Shown here in pieces: positions 16,719 through 23,336 of a stretch of 64,000 nucleotides of DNA (the first letter of the stretch is position 1; each line of letters starts with the position of its first letter). The notes beneath the pieces were generated by a model. The model did not search any database, was not told the origin of the DNA, and saw nothing but the letters and a program-made list of their open reading frames with translations. Source of the stretch: a virus; the IMG/VR virus record IMGVR_UViG_3300009314_000004, positions 81,297-145,296 of that record. One strand, 5' to 3'. Position numbers and translations under genes: made by a program.

Positions 16719-16755
16719 GAGTAGCAACGAAATTCAACGCATCTACCTCTGGCCT

Positions 16756-16932
16756 ATGGCCTCCGGTAGGCGCTTGACTCCACCTCCCAGTCCAGTAGTC
16801 TGGGGGTACCGCACTATCCCGTTCTACCAGGTATGGGGAGAGGGGGTCGAGCGGGGGGCAAGGGACGCAAGTCCCGTCACCCCCCGCTGGAAGGGGTATG
16901 CTCCAGAGAAGAGGTCAAAAAAGCGGAACTGA
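16756..16932 (+). CDS. possible small basic protein
   Basis: A 58-codon frame that reads like protein (PVVWGYRTIPFYQVWGEGVE, then a basic tail KRSKKRN), but ATG 16756 has no ribosome site. The frame stays open further upstream without a better start. It fills the 276-base space between the last clear gene and the convergent hairpin. It may be a remnant. Confidence 0.35.
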   Translation: MASGRRLTPPPSPVVWGYRTIPFYQVWGEGVERGARDASPVTPRWKGYAPEKRSKKRN

Positions 16933-16945
16933 AGACACCCAACTA

Positions 16946-16983
16946 GGGGAGGGGGTCCTTACTTAAGTAAGGCACCCCTCCCC
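16946..16983. terminator. bidirectional hairpin between convergent blocks
   Basis: GGGGAGGGG (16946-16954) pairs with CCCCTCCCC (16975-16983), and between them CCTTACTTAAGTAAGG (16957-16972) is a perfect palindrome that extends the stem. It lies where plus- and minus-strand genes converge. No T-run follows, so it may act as a processing or roadblock structure. Confidence 0.65.
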
Positions 16984-16994
16984 GACGTTGGCGG

Positions 16995-17540
16995 TCATTT
17001 CCACGCCATCGCCCCAATCCCCAATCCCAGAACAGCGCCCCCTACTGTCCCCACGATACCCCAGAACAAGGGGGACTGGTACCAGGAGGGCTTGGAGGGT
17101 TCCACCAGGCCGGTGACTTCTTTTAGCCTCCTCCCATAGGACTGGGAGACATCCTGCACCAAGGTATTGGTCTGGGCCACCAGGTTCTTCATCTGGTCGT
17201 CACAGGAAGTACGCAACCGGGACAGTTGGGTGTCGCACCACGTCCGGACGCCTTTGACTTCCAGCTCGTAGCTGCCCAGCAGGTGCTTCTCCCGGGCCGC
17301 TGCCGCCTCTTTGGAGGCAGCCAACGACAGCACACATGACTTGTACTTGAAGCTGGCAGTAGCGAGTCGTTCGCTAGTAACACACCAGCACTGGCTGCTC
17401 TTCAGCCACTTGGAGGGTTCGAGGACCTTGTCCTCAGGGGGAGCTGTCTCCGCTGGTTGGGCCCTCCCAATACTCGGGAGGAGTAGTCCAATTGTCAAAG
17501 TCAGCACCAACAGCCTCAGGGTTCTCGAGTAGGTGGTCAT
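16995..17540 (-). CDS. exported protein with C-terminal membrane segment, spanin-like
   Basis: A 181-residue protein with a signal peptide at residues 6-27 (LRLLVLTLTIGLLLPSIG, cleavage after GRA likely), a periplasmic helical domain with cysteine pairs, and a C-terminal membrane segment (FWGIVGTVGGAVLGLGIG). It begins inside the upstream coiled-coil gene in a different frame (107-base overlap), as Rz1 does within Rz. There is no lipobox, so it is not a standard o-spanin. GGAG precedes ATG 17540. A lysis or envelope role is inferred from position. Confidence 0.5.
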   Translation of the reverse strand: MTTYSRTLRLLVLTLTIGLLLPSIGRAQPAETAPPEDKVLEPSKWLKSSQCWCVTSERLATASFKYKSCVLSLAASKEAAAAREKHLLGSYELEVKGVRTWCDTQLSRLRTSCDDQMKNLVAQTNTLVQDVSQSYGRRLKEVTGLVEPSKPSWYQSPLFWGIVGTVGGAVLGLGIGAMAWK

Positions 17541-17919
17541 AGTATCTCCGCAGTTGAGTGTGTTCCTCCGCCAACTTCTCCCGGACGGCCGCTGTAAGCT
17601 CCTCCAAGTCCTGCTGCCGTTTCTTCTCCGCCTCAACCAGCCGCTCATCCAGCTCCGCCCAGGCGGCTGCCGCCTGCTCAGTCACCGTCCTTTGGTAATT
17701 GACGATGTTGGTGGTCATGGTCGCCAACTGTGTCGAGGTCGCTTGCAGGAGCCTGGTCGACTCGGCCTGCTGGCTCTGCATGGACTCCACCAGCTGATGG
17801 ACCTGGGCGTCGTGCGAACACCCTCGAATGGTCCACGACAACCAGAAAGCGATGAGGAGCAGGAGGGCCATGGCCGCCACCAGTACCCACTTCCAATACT
17901 TCTCAAGGAGCTTCAGCAT
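17434..17919 (-). CDS. i-spanin-like membrane coiled-coil protein
   Basis: A 161-residue protein with one N-terminal membrane segment (WVLVAAMALLLLIAFWLSWT), then a long coiled coil (Gln/Glu/Ala rich, residues 40-130) facing the periplasm. This is the layout of Rz-type inner-membrane spanins, which fuse the membranes at the end of lysis. It overlaps the exported protein downstream and the holin-like gene upstream. Confidence 0.55.
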   Translation of the reverse strand: MLKLLEKYWKWVLVAAMALLLLIAFWLSWTIRGCSHDAQVHQLVESMQSQQAESTRLLQATSTQLATMTTNIVNYQRTVTEQAAAAWAELDERLVEAEKKRQQDLEELTAAVREKLAEEHTQLRRYYDHLLENPEAVGADFDNWTTPPEYWEGPTSGDSSP

Positions 17920-18151
17920 TCGACTTCTCCTTCTGGTCCCTCCCCGCCAACAACTTCAGGAGGGGAACTCCCTTCTTGCCAAAGTTGTAAATGAGCATCC
18001 ACAGCACCAGGTTGTACTGCTGCTCCCCCACCGTTTGGCTGTTGTACCACATGTACAAAGTAAGGAAAAAGAGCGCCCAGAATGCCCATCTTCCCAGGCT
18101 GGCCTTCCCATTCTCTGACAACAACCCGCTGAGCCACTTTAAAATGTCCAT
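17903..18151 (-). CDS. putative holin
   Basis: An 82-residue protein with two predicted membrane segments (WAFWALFFLTLYMWYN and YNLVLWMLIYNFG) and a charged C-terminal tail (GRDQKEKSNAEAP), as in small class II holins. Its tail overlaps the coiled-coil gene, so the three genes form a likely lysis cassette. No endolysin is recognised in the window. Confidence 0.5.
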   Translation of the reverse strand: MDILKWLSGLLSENGKASLGRWAFWALFFLTLYMWYNSQTVGEQQYNLVLWMLIYNFGKKGVPLLKLLAGRDQKEKSNAEAP

Positions 18152-18210
18152 GTCACCCTCCAGGCACCCATTGTAGCACCCCGTACCGGTCCCGGCAAGC
18201 CCACTTGTAG

Positions 18211-18297
18211 TGGGAAGGGGAGGATTCGAACCCCCGTGTTTACCCGTTCGGGACCTGGTCTACAGCCAGGCGCCATCAACCACTCGGCCACCTTCCC
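18211..18297 (-). tRNA. tRNA-Tyr (GTA)
   Basis: Full cloverleaf read on the minus strand: acceptor GGGAAGG/CCTTCCC, anticodon stem CCTGG/CCAGG with loop CTGTAGA, a long class II variable arm and T-loop TTCGAAT. Discriminator A. CCA is not encoded. Confidence 0.92.
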
Positions 18298-18301
18298 ATG
18301 G

Positions 18302-18385
18302 TACGGGAGGGGGGACTCGAACCCCCACGAGCTTGCGCCCACTAGATCCTGAATCTAGCGCATCTGCCAGTTACGCCACTCCCGC
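18302..18385 (-). tRNA. tRNA-Leu (CAG)
   Basis: Acceptor GCGGGAG/CTCCCGT, anticodon arm CTAGA-TTCAGGA-TCTAG, long variable arm, T-loop TTCGAGT. Discriminator A followed by an encoded CCA. Reads CUG. Confidence 0.92.
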
Positions 18386-18389
18386 ATGG

Positions 18390-18473
18390 TACCGAGGGGG
18401 AGACTCGAACTCCCACGAGCTTTCGCCCACAGCGCCCTCAACGCTGCGCATCTGCCAATTACGCCACCTCGGT
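18390..18473 (-). tRNA. tRNA-Leu (GAG)
   Basis: Acceptor ACCGAGG/CCTCGGT, anticodon arm CAGCG-TTGAGGG-CGCTG, long variable arm, T-loop TTCGAGT, encoded CCA. Reads CUC/CUU. Confidence 0.92.
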
Positions 18474-18490
18474 ATCCTCTCAAAGAACAG

Positions 18491-18574
18491 TGCTCGGGGT
18501 GGGGGTCGAACCCACGTGGGCTTGCGCCCCAGGGATTTTAAGTCCCCTGCCTGAGCCAGCTCGGCAACCCGAGC
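18491..18574 (-). tRNA. tRNA-Leu (TAA)
   Basis: Acceptor GCTCGGG/CCCGAGC, anticodon arm GGGGA-CTTAAAA-TCCCT, long variable arm, T-loop TTCGACC. No encoded CCA. Reads UUA/UUG. Confidence 0.92.
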
Positions 18575-18578
18575 GCAG

Positions 18579-18662
18579 TACCGGGGGCGGGAATCGAACC
18601 CGCACGACCTTGCGGCCACCGACTTTTGAGGCCGGCGCATCTGCCAGTTACGCCACCCCGGC
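18579..18662 (-). tRNA. tRNA-Leu (CAA)
   Basis: Acceptor GCCGGGG/CCCCGGT, anticodon arm CCGGC-CTCAAAA-GTCGG, long variable arm, T-loop TTCGATT. No encoded CCA. Reads UUG. Confidence 0.92.
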
Positions 18663-18744
18663 AAAGCAACGATTGGAGCGGGGACCCTCCCCCTGTCTCC
18701 CAACTCGTTGAGAACGCACGTATCAAAGAAACAACCCAACCGCT

Positions 18745-18788
18745 GCGGGGATCTTCGGTCCCCGCTCTACCAGCTGAGCTACCTGAGC
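18745..18788 (-). pseudogene. 5' half of a tRNA-Phe (GAA)
   Basis: Acceptor 5' strand GCTCAGG, D-arm GCTCAGCTGGTAGAGC and an anticodon hairpin GCGGGGA-CCGAAGA-TCCCCGC (anticodon GAA) are intact. No T-arm (no TTCRA) or matching CCTGAGC acceptor strand follows before the next tRNA. It is a truncated gene, not an intron-bearing one as far as can be seen. Confidence 0.7.
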
Positions 18789-18815
18789 AACAGCTGCAAA
18801 TGATTTCCTGAAAAG

Positions 18816-18898
18816 TCGGGGCGACAGGATTCGAACCTGCGTATGCCTCTCGGCCCGGGCCCCAAACCCGGTGGGTAACCAGCCTACCCTACACCCCG
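18816..18898 (-). tRNA. tRNA-Pro (TGG), long variable arm
   Basis: Acceptor CGGGGTG/CGCCCCG with C1-G72 and A73 as in proline tRNAs, anticodon arm CCGGG-TTTGGGG-CCCGG, T-loop TTCGAAT. The variable region is 14 bases with a GCC/GGC mini-stem, where about five bases are usual. Confidence 0.88.
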
Positions 18899-18899
18899 G

Positions 18900-18973
18900 T
18901 CGCCGCAACTGGAATTGAACCAGCGGCCTCTTCCTTATCAGGGAAGTGCTCTAACCTGCTGAGCTATGCGGCG
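18900..18973 (-). tRNA. tRNA-Ile (GAT)
   Basis: Acceptor CGCCGCA/TGCGGCG, D-arm GCTCAGCAGGTTAGAGC, anticodon arm CTTCC-CTGATAA-GGAAG, T-loop TTCAATT. 74 bases, no encoded CCA. First gene of the minus-strand tRNA array. Confidence 0.92.
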
Positions 18974-19196
18974 TCTACTTGTGCGGCAATTTCCGGGAAA
19001 TCGTTACGGAATCAGGTTGTCACAGAGCGCACCACTCCCGAAGCCAGATAGGCTACTCGAAAGAGAATAAAACAAGTACAAGCTCTGTGGCATTTTGGCC
19101 TCCCAGCCAAGAAACGCAGGCTCATGCCGACGTTTGCCCCCGGCGTCAGCCAGTGGGGCGGTACAAAGGAAGCTTACCCAACCACAAGGAAGTCTG
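18974..19196. other. gap upstream of the tRNA array
   Basis: 223 bases without a convincing gene. A weak minus-strand candidate promoter (TTGTAC near 19080) could serve the tRNA array, but the -10 is poor. Nothing else is seen. Confidence 0.3.
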
Positions 19197-19703
19197 TCAA
19201 GGACTTTCTCGGGGGGTTTCCTTCAGCTGCTTCAAGTCGGTCTCCATGACGGCTTGACGAATGTCAAATTCATGGAGCTTTTTCGTAATGTCCCGTTGGT
19301 CCTGGGCCATACTATCGACATCTTTCCTGATTTCATCGAGGGCTCTGGCGGACTTCCGCTCGCTACCCTCGATCGTCCTACGAATGGCCTGCACCTCTTT
19401 CTTTGCGCTCGCACCCACAGCCGTAATCGACCTGGTAGCGCTTTCCTCCATTTGCTTCACAGAGTCAGCCGTGGCCTTCTCCAAAACCTCAACTCGGGTT
19501 ATCACGGGGGCAACGGCCTCCTCGCTTTCCTTTTCTGCTGTCTTCCCTACGTAAATGACGGCAGCGGTCCCAACCACCAACAAGGAGATCACTATCTGGA
19601 GAATCGTGTGCATCCACGAAATCCCAGGTCCTCGGGGCCTGCTTTTGAGTAAAAGGTAGATGTCCTCCACCGTGACTTCTTTTGGGGCTTCCTCTCCTGG
19701 CAT
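19197..19703 (-). CDS. single-pass membrane coiled-coil protein
   Basis: A 168-residue protein with a short cytoplasmic N-terminus, one membrane segment (ILQIVISLLVVGTAAVIYVG, near residues 33-52) and a long heptad-rich tail of about 110 residues. The layout resembles a second i-spanin-like or sensor-like protein. GGGAGGACGCTA precedes ATG 19703, and the start shares one base with the upstream stop (TAATG). Confidence 0.65.
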   Translation of the reverse strand: MPGEEAPKEVTVEDIYLLLKSRPRGPGISWMHTILQIVISLLVVGTAAVIYVGKTAEKESEEAVAPVITRVEVLEKATADSVKQMEESATRSITAVGASAKKEVQAIRRTIEGSERKSARALDEIRKDVDSMAQDQRDITKKLHEFDIRQAVMETDLKQLKETPRESP

Positions 19704-20011
19704 TAGCGTCCTCCCAGTAGGTAAGAAAGGATTACCGATAAATCCCAAAGTACCAAGGCAATGTACGCCCCCAAAACAACCTTAACCCATTTGCCGCGGG
19801 CATGCAACAAAACATAGGCCAAGACCGCCACAACGACCTTCACTGCGCCAAATACCCCCACCCCTACTGACAACAGCCAAGCGCATAACGGGTTAGCCTC
19901 GGGCGCACCGAACACTACGAATGCGACTACCGTGAGCACGGCGTCGAGGAGTATCAGGACGGGTAGTAGCTTCCTTCTGGAATTCTGCACGTATCCCTCG
20001 CCAAAAACCAA
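19703..20011 (-). CDS. three-helix membrane protein (DUF5658-like)
   Basis: About 102 residues with three or four hydrophobic stretches (LLPVLILLDAVLTVVAFVVFG, AVKVVVAVLAYVLLHA, VVLGAYIALVLWDLSVILSYLL). The layout resembles DUF5658 membrane proteins. The start is uncertain: TTG 20011 lies about 11 bases after GGAGGAG, and GTG 19990 has GAGGGA nearby. A TATACT box at about 20036 could be its promoter. Function unknown. Confidence 0.55.
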   Translation of the reverse strand: MVFGEGYVQNSRRKLLPVLILLDAVLTVVAFVVFGAPEANPLCAWLLSVGVGVFGAVKVVVAVLAYVLLHARGKWVKVVLGAYIALVLWDLSVILSYLLGGR

Positions 20012-20069
20012 GCATGGTTGCTCCTCCGTAGGGAGTATACGATAATCGAAGGGGAAATGGGAGGGGGAA

Positions 20070-21194
20070 CTACTCGCCGTCTTCAATACTCAACCAGCGC
20101 TTGACCTCTGCCAGGTGCTTCTCCCACCCCTTCTCGTCGCCCTTGAGCGTAAGGAACACCTTGAACATCTTCTGGAGGGTGTTGTGGAGGGCCGTAAGGG
20201 CGCCAAGCCGCTCGCTGATGATCTCCTCGAACTCCTCGAACGTGTACCTGGGGACCCTCACTCCGGACAGTATGTTCTTGTCGCAATCGAAGGTGAACTT
20301 CCACCGCCGGGGGAATTTATCCACCTCAGCCAGCATAGTCATCTTAGCCGCCACCGGCACTCGCTGCTCCTTAAGGGCGGTCATTCCTGTCGGGCAAGAG
20401 AACGGATCGTCGCACTGAATGGTAATCAACGATTGGTCGTACAAGCTGCCGAACACCGCCTTGTCTTCAAAGTATACCTCGATACCCACCCCCTCCACCT
20501 TGACGAACTCCTGGTCACGCAAGCAGTAGGCCGTCCACAGCAGGAACTGCGACCACCAGGGCCGGGAGGCCTCCACCTTGCTCGGGAAATCCCCGTCCGG
20601 GTCACCTCCTCCCGCCTCGATGAGCTCGTCGGCTTTCCCCTCCCCCAAACAATGCTGCGCTACCACGTAGGGGAACGTCTGCACCGGCGAAACCCCCACG
20701 ATGGGGGCGACCGCTTCAAGAAGTTCGTCCTGGGTCCCCCTCGCCGTGGAAAAGATGTAGAGGCGGTTGTACAACGTGTCCCACGCCACCTCCACTAACT
20801 TGATGACCGGGTAAGAGCCCCGGGCCATCTCGTCAATGACGTCCTCGTAGATGTCTCGCTTGGCCAATTTGGTCAACGGCCTTTCGTTCTCCCGGGCGGC
20901 GGCGGCAATGCGCTTTTGAGCCACCAACTTCGCCTGGGTCCTGCTCACTTTGACCTCGTCAATCCGGTACAGGAAGACAAGGAACTCCCCCGCCTCCAAG
21001 ACCAGGTTGTCAGTCCCATGGATGTCGTTGTAGTCCACCCACCCAGCCGAGCGGAGGTTCCCCGGCCCAGGGCGGACCAGCTCTGCAAACTTGCCTTCCT
21101 CCAATAGCTCCCGTACAGTGGTAAGGTTCACTGTTCGGTTGTCCTTCTCCAAGTGGTACGCAACGGCTGTCATTGCGCCAGTTCTCAGTCCCAT
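20070..21194 (-). CDS. RdgC-like recombination-associated protein
   Basis: A 374-residue protein. Layout and spacing match RdgC: an N-terminal strand with GWVDYNDIHG, EFLVFLYRIDEVKVSRTQAK, then a Lys/Arg-rich helix (KLAKRDIYEDVIDEMARGSY), WDTLYNRLYIFSTARGTQDEL and a C-terminal helical end. RdgC is a ring-forming double-strand DNA binder that modulates RecA; phage copies may protect ends or steer recombination. GAGGAGGAAGAT precedes ATG 21194. It is longer than E. coli RdgC (303), with extra sequence in the second half. Confidence 0.65.
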   Translation of the reverse strand: MGLRTGAMTAVAYHLEKDNRTVNLTTVRELLEEGKFAELVRPGPGNLRSAGWVDYNDIHGTDNLVLEAGEFLVFLYRIDEVKVSRTQAKLVAQKRIAAAARENERPLTKLAKRDIYEDVIDEMARGSYPVIKLVEVAWDTLYNRLYIFSTARGTQDELLEAVAPIVGVSPVQTFPYVVAQHCLGEGKADELIEAGGGDPDGDFPSKVEASRPWWSQFLLWTAYCLRDQEFVKVEGVGIEVYFEDKAVFGSLYDQSLITIQCDDPFSCPTGMTALKEQRVPVAAKMTMLAEVDKFPRRWKFTFDCDKNILSGVRVPRYTFEEFEEIISERLGALTALHNTLQKMFKVFLTLKGDEKGWEKHLAEVKRWLSIEDGE

Positions 21195-21256
21195 ATCTTC
21201 CTCCTCGAATTAGGGTTGTTGCCCACTCAAGGGCAGGGTTGGTATGTAGTGCTTGC

Positions 21257-21496
21257 TCATTTAAACTCCCTCACTTCGATCAAGTTCCCCTGCCGGTCTA
21301 CGGTGGCCAAGACTGTACGACTCTCATCACCAGCACCCCAGTCTATGCCGACCATGACGTCGTTGGTGCGGGCCTTATCGATGTAGCTGCGAACCAGAGC
21401 ACCCATGGACATATCTCGGCGAGCGGCCTCTTCCTGCAACCAGTGGTATTGCCTACGTGTAAGGAGGATGGGCAACTGAGCATCTTTCTTGGTCAA
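21257..21496 (-). CDS. ribbon-helix-helix DNA-binding protein
   Basis: About 79 residues from TTG 21496 (CAGGGG upstream; a TTG at 21520 is an alternative). Residues 6-40 fit a ribbon-helix-helix fold: a short strand (AQLPILLTRRQ), a helix and a second helix (MSMGALVRSYIDKA). The tail VMVGIDWGAGDESRTVL looks like the first strand of an RNase-H-like nuclease and then stops. A strong TTGACA/TATAAC promoter and the palindrome CCTATATAGG lie just upstream, suggesting self-regulation. Confidence 0.6.
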   Translation of the reverse strand: MTKKDAQLPILLTRRQYHWLQEEAARRDMSMGALVRSYIDKARTNDVMVGIDWGAGDESRTVLATVDRQGNLIEVREFK

Positions 21497-21520
21497 CGGG
21501 GGCCCCTGAATGTAAAACAA

Positions 21521-21530
21521 CCTATATAGG
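21521..21530. promoter_or_regulatory. CCTATATAGG palindrome, candidate operator
   Basis: A perfect 10-base palindrome between the TTGACA promoter at 21532-21559 and the ribbon-helix-helix gene. Related boxes occur at three other minus-strand promoters (26978-26993, 37867-37879, 54171-54183). Confidence 0.45.
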
Positions 21531-21531
21531 A

Positions 21532-21559
21532 GTTATACATCTATTCAGGGGGATGTCAA
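21532..21559 (-). promoter_or_regulatory. sigma70-type promoter
   Basis: Minus strand TTGACA (21554-21559), 16 bases, TATAAC (21532-21537), ahead of the ribbon-helix-helix gene. The -35 overlaps the last codons of the upstream gene. Confidence 0.65.
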
Positions 21560-21805
21560 GCACCTTTTTGCAACTGGGGGTACTTTTTGTAGACAGCGAT
21601 GCGAACGCGAATCTTTTCTTCGGGGGTGCCGTACTGCGCCACTCGAGAAAGCGCGTTCCTGCCATGACGGAGATCATGAATAGGATACCCCTTCTCGGCG
21701 GGGAAGACGAAGTTGTCTGCTTTGACCTGCCGTCGGCCCCCTGGCCGTCAACACCTTGGCAGTCTTCTCCAAGCGCAGGCGCCTGATGAACTCCCTCTCT
21801 TTCAT
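21556..21805 (-). pseudogene. small conserved phage protein, frame broken at a G-run
   Basis: ATG 21805 (GGAGGAATAGA upstream) opens MKEREFIRRLRLEKTAKVLT. The frame must shift by +1 at GGGGG near 21743-21747 to reach FVFPAEKGYPIHDLRHG and ARNALxRVAQxGTP-type sequence ending in KKYPQLQKGA at 21556. The second half is typical of a small phage protein family whose members carry 'GTP.EK..VR.AV..KYP'. Without the shift the first frame stops near 21674. Either a real pseudogene, programmed frameshifting or a homopolymer error. Confidence 0.6.
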
Positions 21806-21806
21806 T

Positions 21807-21983
21807 CTATTCCTCCGGCGGCATGGGAATCTCCCCACTGATGAGGCCGCGGATTACAGCAGCGTAGAGGAGGTGATTCACGGGCCCTCGGCGCCACTCC
21901 ACCCGGAAGTCCAGCACAACGGTTTCCACGTTGTTCCGGAAAGTGTCCAGCTTGGTGCCTCTTTCGGTGGTGTAGGTAGCCAT
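21807..21983 (-). CDS. hypothetical small protein
   Basis: A 58-residue protein (MATYTTERGTKLDTFRNNVE..., ending SGEIPMPPEE). GAGGGAGCG lies directly before ATG 21983. It ends two bases before the frameshifted gene's ribosome site, so the two are cotranscribed. Function unknown. Confidence 0.6.
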   Translation of the reverse strand: MATYTTERGTKLDTFRNNVETVVLDFRVEWRRGPVNHLLYAAVIRGLISGEIPMPPEE

Positions 21984-22037
21984 CGCTCCCTCGCTTCACC
22001 CCAGAGTATGCCCTAACTTCAGGCAGTTGTAAAGAAA

Positions 22038-22066
22038 CTCAATTCCCCCCCCAGTCGAGCTATAAG
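22038..22066 (+). promoter_or_regulatory. TATAAG-class promoter
   Basis: CTCAAT (22038-22043), 17 bases, TATAAG (22061-22066), then a GAGGACCAACAAC leader before the GGAGG of the gene at 22105. Confidence 0.55.
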
Positions 22067-22104
22067 AGCCACGAAGAGGACCAACAACTTTTACGGAGGA
22101 GCAA

Positions 22105-22548
22105 ATGGAGGACCCTACCAATCCCCCCTGCCAACGTTGCAGGGAGCCGGCGGCCTTCCCGGACGCCAAAAAGTGCACCCGATGCTGGGAGCTGGAAACC
22201 CGTATCGAGCACAGTCCCCAAATCGCTGCCAACATCCTGAACCAGGTGGGCGGCTACATCGTTGTGGGGCTGCTGCCGTGGACTGACCAAGTACCGGTGG
22301 AGCCAGGCAACTGGTGGTTCCACGGGTGGACCCACTACAACATGGCTGGCAGCCACGACCCCTACCTGCGCTTCGTGGAAGTGCATTGGGCGGGCAGCGG
22401 GCAGCACCGCCATCTCATCTTCGTCAGCGAGGGCGAATTCCTCTACTCGCACCAAGTCGCTGGGCTGTGGCTCGAAGCGGCCGTGCCGGATGAACCTGAC
22501 CTTGCCGACGTCATTGCGGGGCTCGCCCCCACCAACAAGGAGGAGTAG
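22105..22548 (+). CDS. zinc-ribbon protein
   Basis: A 147-residue protein with CQRC and CTRC within the first 27 residues, a zinc knuckle, then an aromatic-rich domain (NWWFHGWTHYNMAGSHD). CGGAGGAGCAA precedes ATG 22105. First gene of the operon ending in the RecD-like helicase. Function unknown. Confidence 0.72.
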   Translation: MEDPTNPPCQRCREPAAFPDAKKCTRCWELETRIEHSPQIAANILNQVGGYIVVGLLPWTDQVPVEPGNWWFHGWTHYNMAGSHDPYLRFVEVHWAGSGQHRHLIFVSEGEFLYSHQVAGLWLEAAVPDEPDLADVIAGLAPTNKEE

Positions 22549-22549
22549 A

Positions 22550-22939
22550 ATGAAAGCAGCAACACGAGGAAACGTAGCAGCGCTGGTGTTCGGGAGGGGG
22601 AAAGTTGTCTCCTTCACCGCCGGCGGCAAGAAGCGGTACGAAATCCAGCCCGGGTATGTTATCGTCAACGGCGAAATCCGCATGGCGGACGGGACCGAAG
22701 CCTTTGCCCTGCTGGAATTCGACGAGCTTTCCAGTGGAGAGCACAGCGGTACAGGAATCTTCATCCCGGACAAGGACGTCATCGTCTTCCTGGACGAGGA
22801 GGGCTCCCTGGACAAACTGGGGAAGACAACGGCGGAAGTGTTCCCGTACCGGTACCGGTACCACGTGCAGCTGAGCTGCTCCGACCACCACGTCGGGGAC
22901 GACGGTTGGTCGTTAGCCGGGTGGAAGTTAAGGAGGTAG
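22550..22939 (+). CDS. hypothetical protein
   Basis: A 129-residue beta-rich protein (VVSFTAGGKKRYEIQPGYVI in the first third) with an aromatic C-terminus (FPYRYRYHVQL). AGGAGTAG precedes ATG 22550. It lies one base past the previous stop and one base before the next gene. Function unknown. Confidence 0.68.
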   Translation: MKAATRGNVAALVFGRGKVVSFTAGGKKRYEIQPGYVIVNGEIRMADGTEAFALLEFDELSSGEHSGTGIFIPDKDVIVFLDEEGSLDKLGKTTAEVFPYRYRYHVQLSCSDHHVGDDGWSLAGWKLRR

Positions 22940-22940
22940 C

Positions 22941-23336
22941 ATGTTCGAGGTGAAGAGAGCAACCAAAGAGGAACTGGAAGCATTCCTCAAAGGGACGTTC
23001 GGTGACGTCCAATGGACCAGGTACGACAACTTCTGGTGCGCCGTGTCCCCAAAGGACTGGCCGCCAAACCTGCGCGCCGCCATAGAGACTGAGTTCGACC
23101 CCGCCAAGGAGCTGTGCAAGGGGGAAGACTGCCCCGCCTGCACATACCTGAGGGAGCACGGCTTCTTTGTTATGGCGGTACGGGTAGGTGTTTTCCTCGT
23201 CTTCGCTCCGTACCAGGACGACCTGTTCATCGGGAAGCTCGCCGGCCCCGGCGCCGGGAGGGTACATGAAGAGCTGCGACAGATGACTGCGGAGGACGTC
23301 ATGACCAACGCCCCGCCTAAGGCGGAGATGCACTGA
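22941..23336 (+). CDS. hypothetical protein
   Basis: A 131-residue protein with CKGEDCPACTYL in the middle, possibly metal-binding. AAGGAGG precedes ATG 22941. Its stop shares one base with the helicase start (TGATG), so translation is coupled to the helicase. Confidence 0.7.
   Translation: MFEVKRATKEELEAFLKGTFGDVQWTRYDNFWCAVSPKDWPPNLRAAIETEFDPAKELCKGEDCPACTYLREHGFFVMAVRVGVFLVFAPYQDDLFIGKLAGPGAGRVHEELRQMTAEDVMTNAPPKAEMH

Noticed and set aside
18745-18788. Attachment site in a tRNA gene
   Set aside because: Integration normally duplicates the 3' end of a tRNA; only the 5' half is present and no integrase was recognised.
18200-18975. Regularly spaced repeats that look like a CRISPR array
   Set aside because: The repeats are D- and T-arms of tandem tRNA genes with complete cloverleafs.
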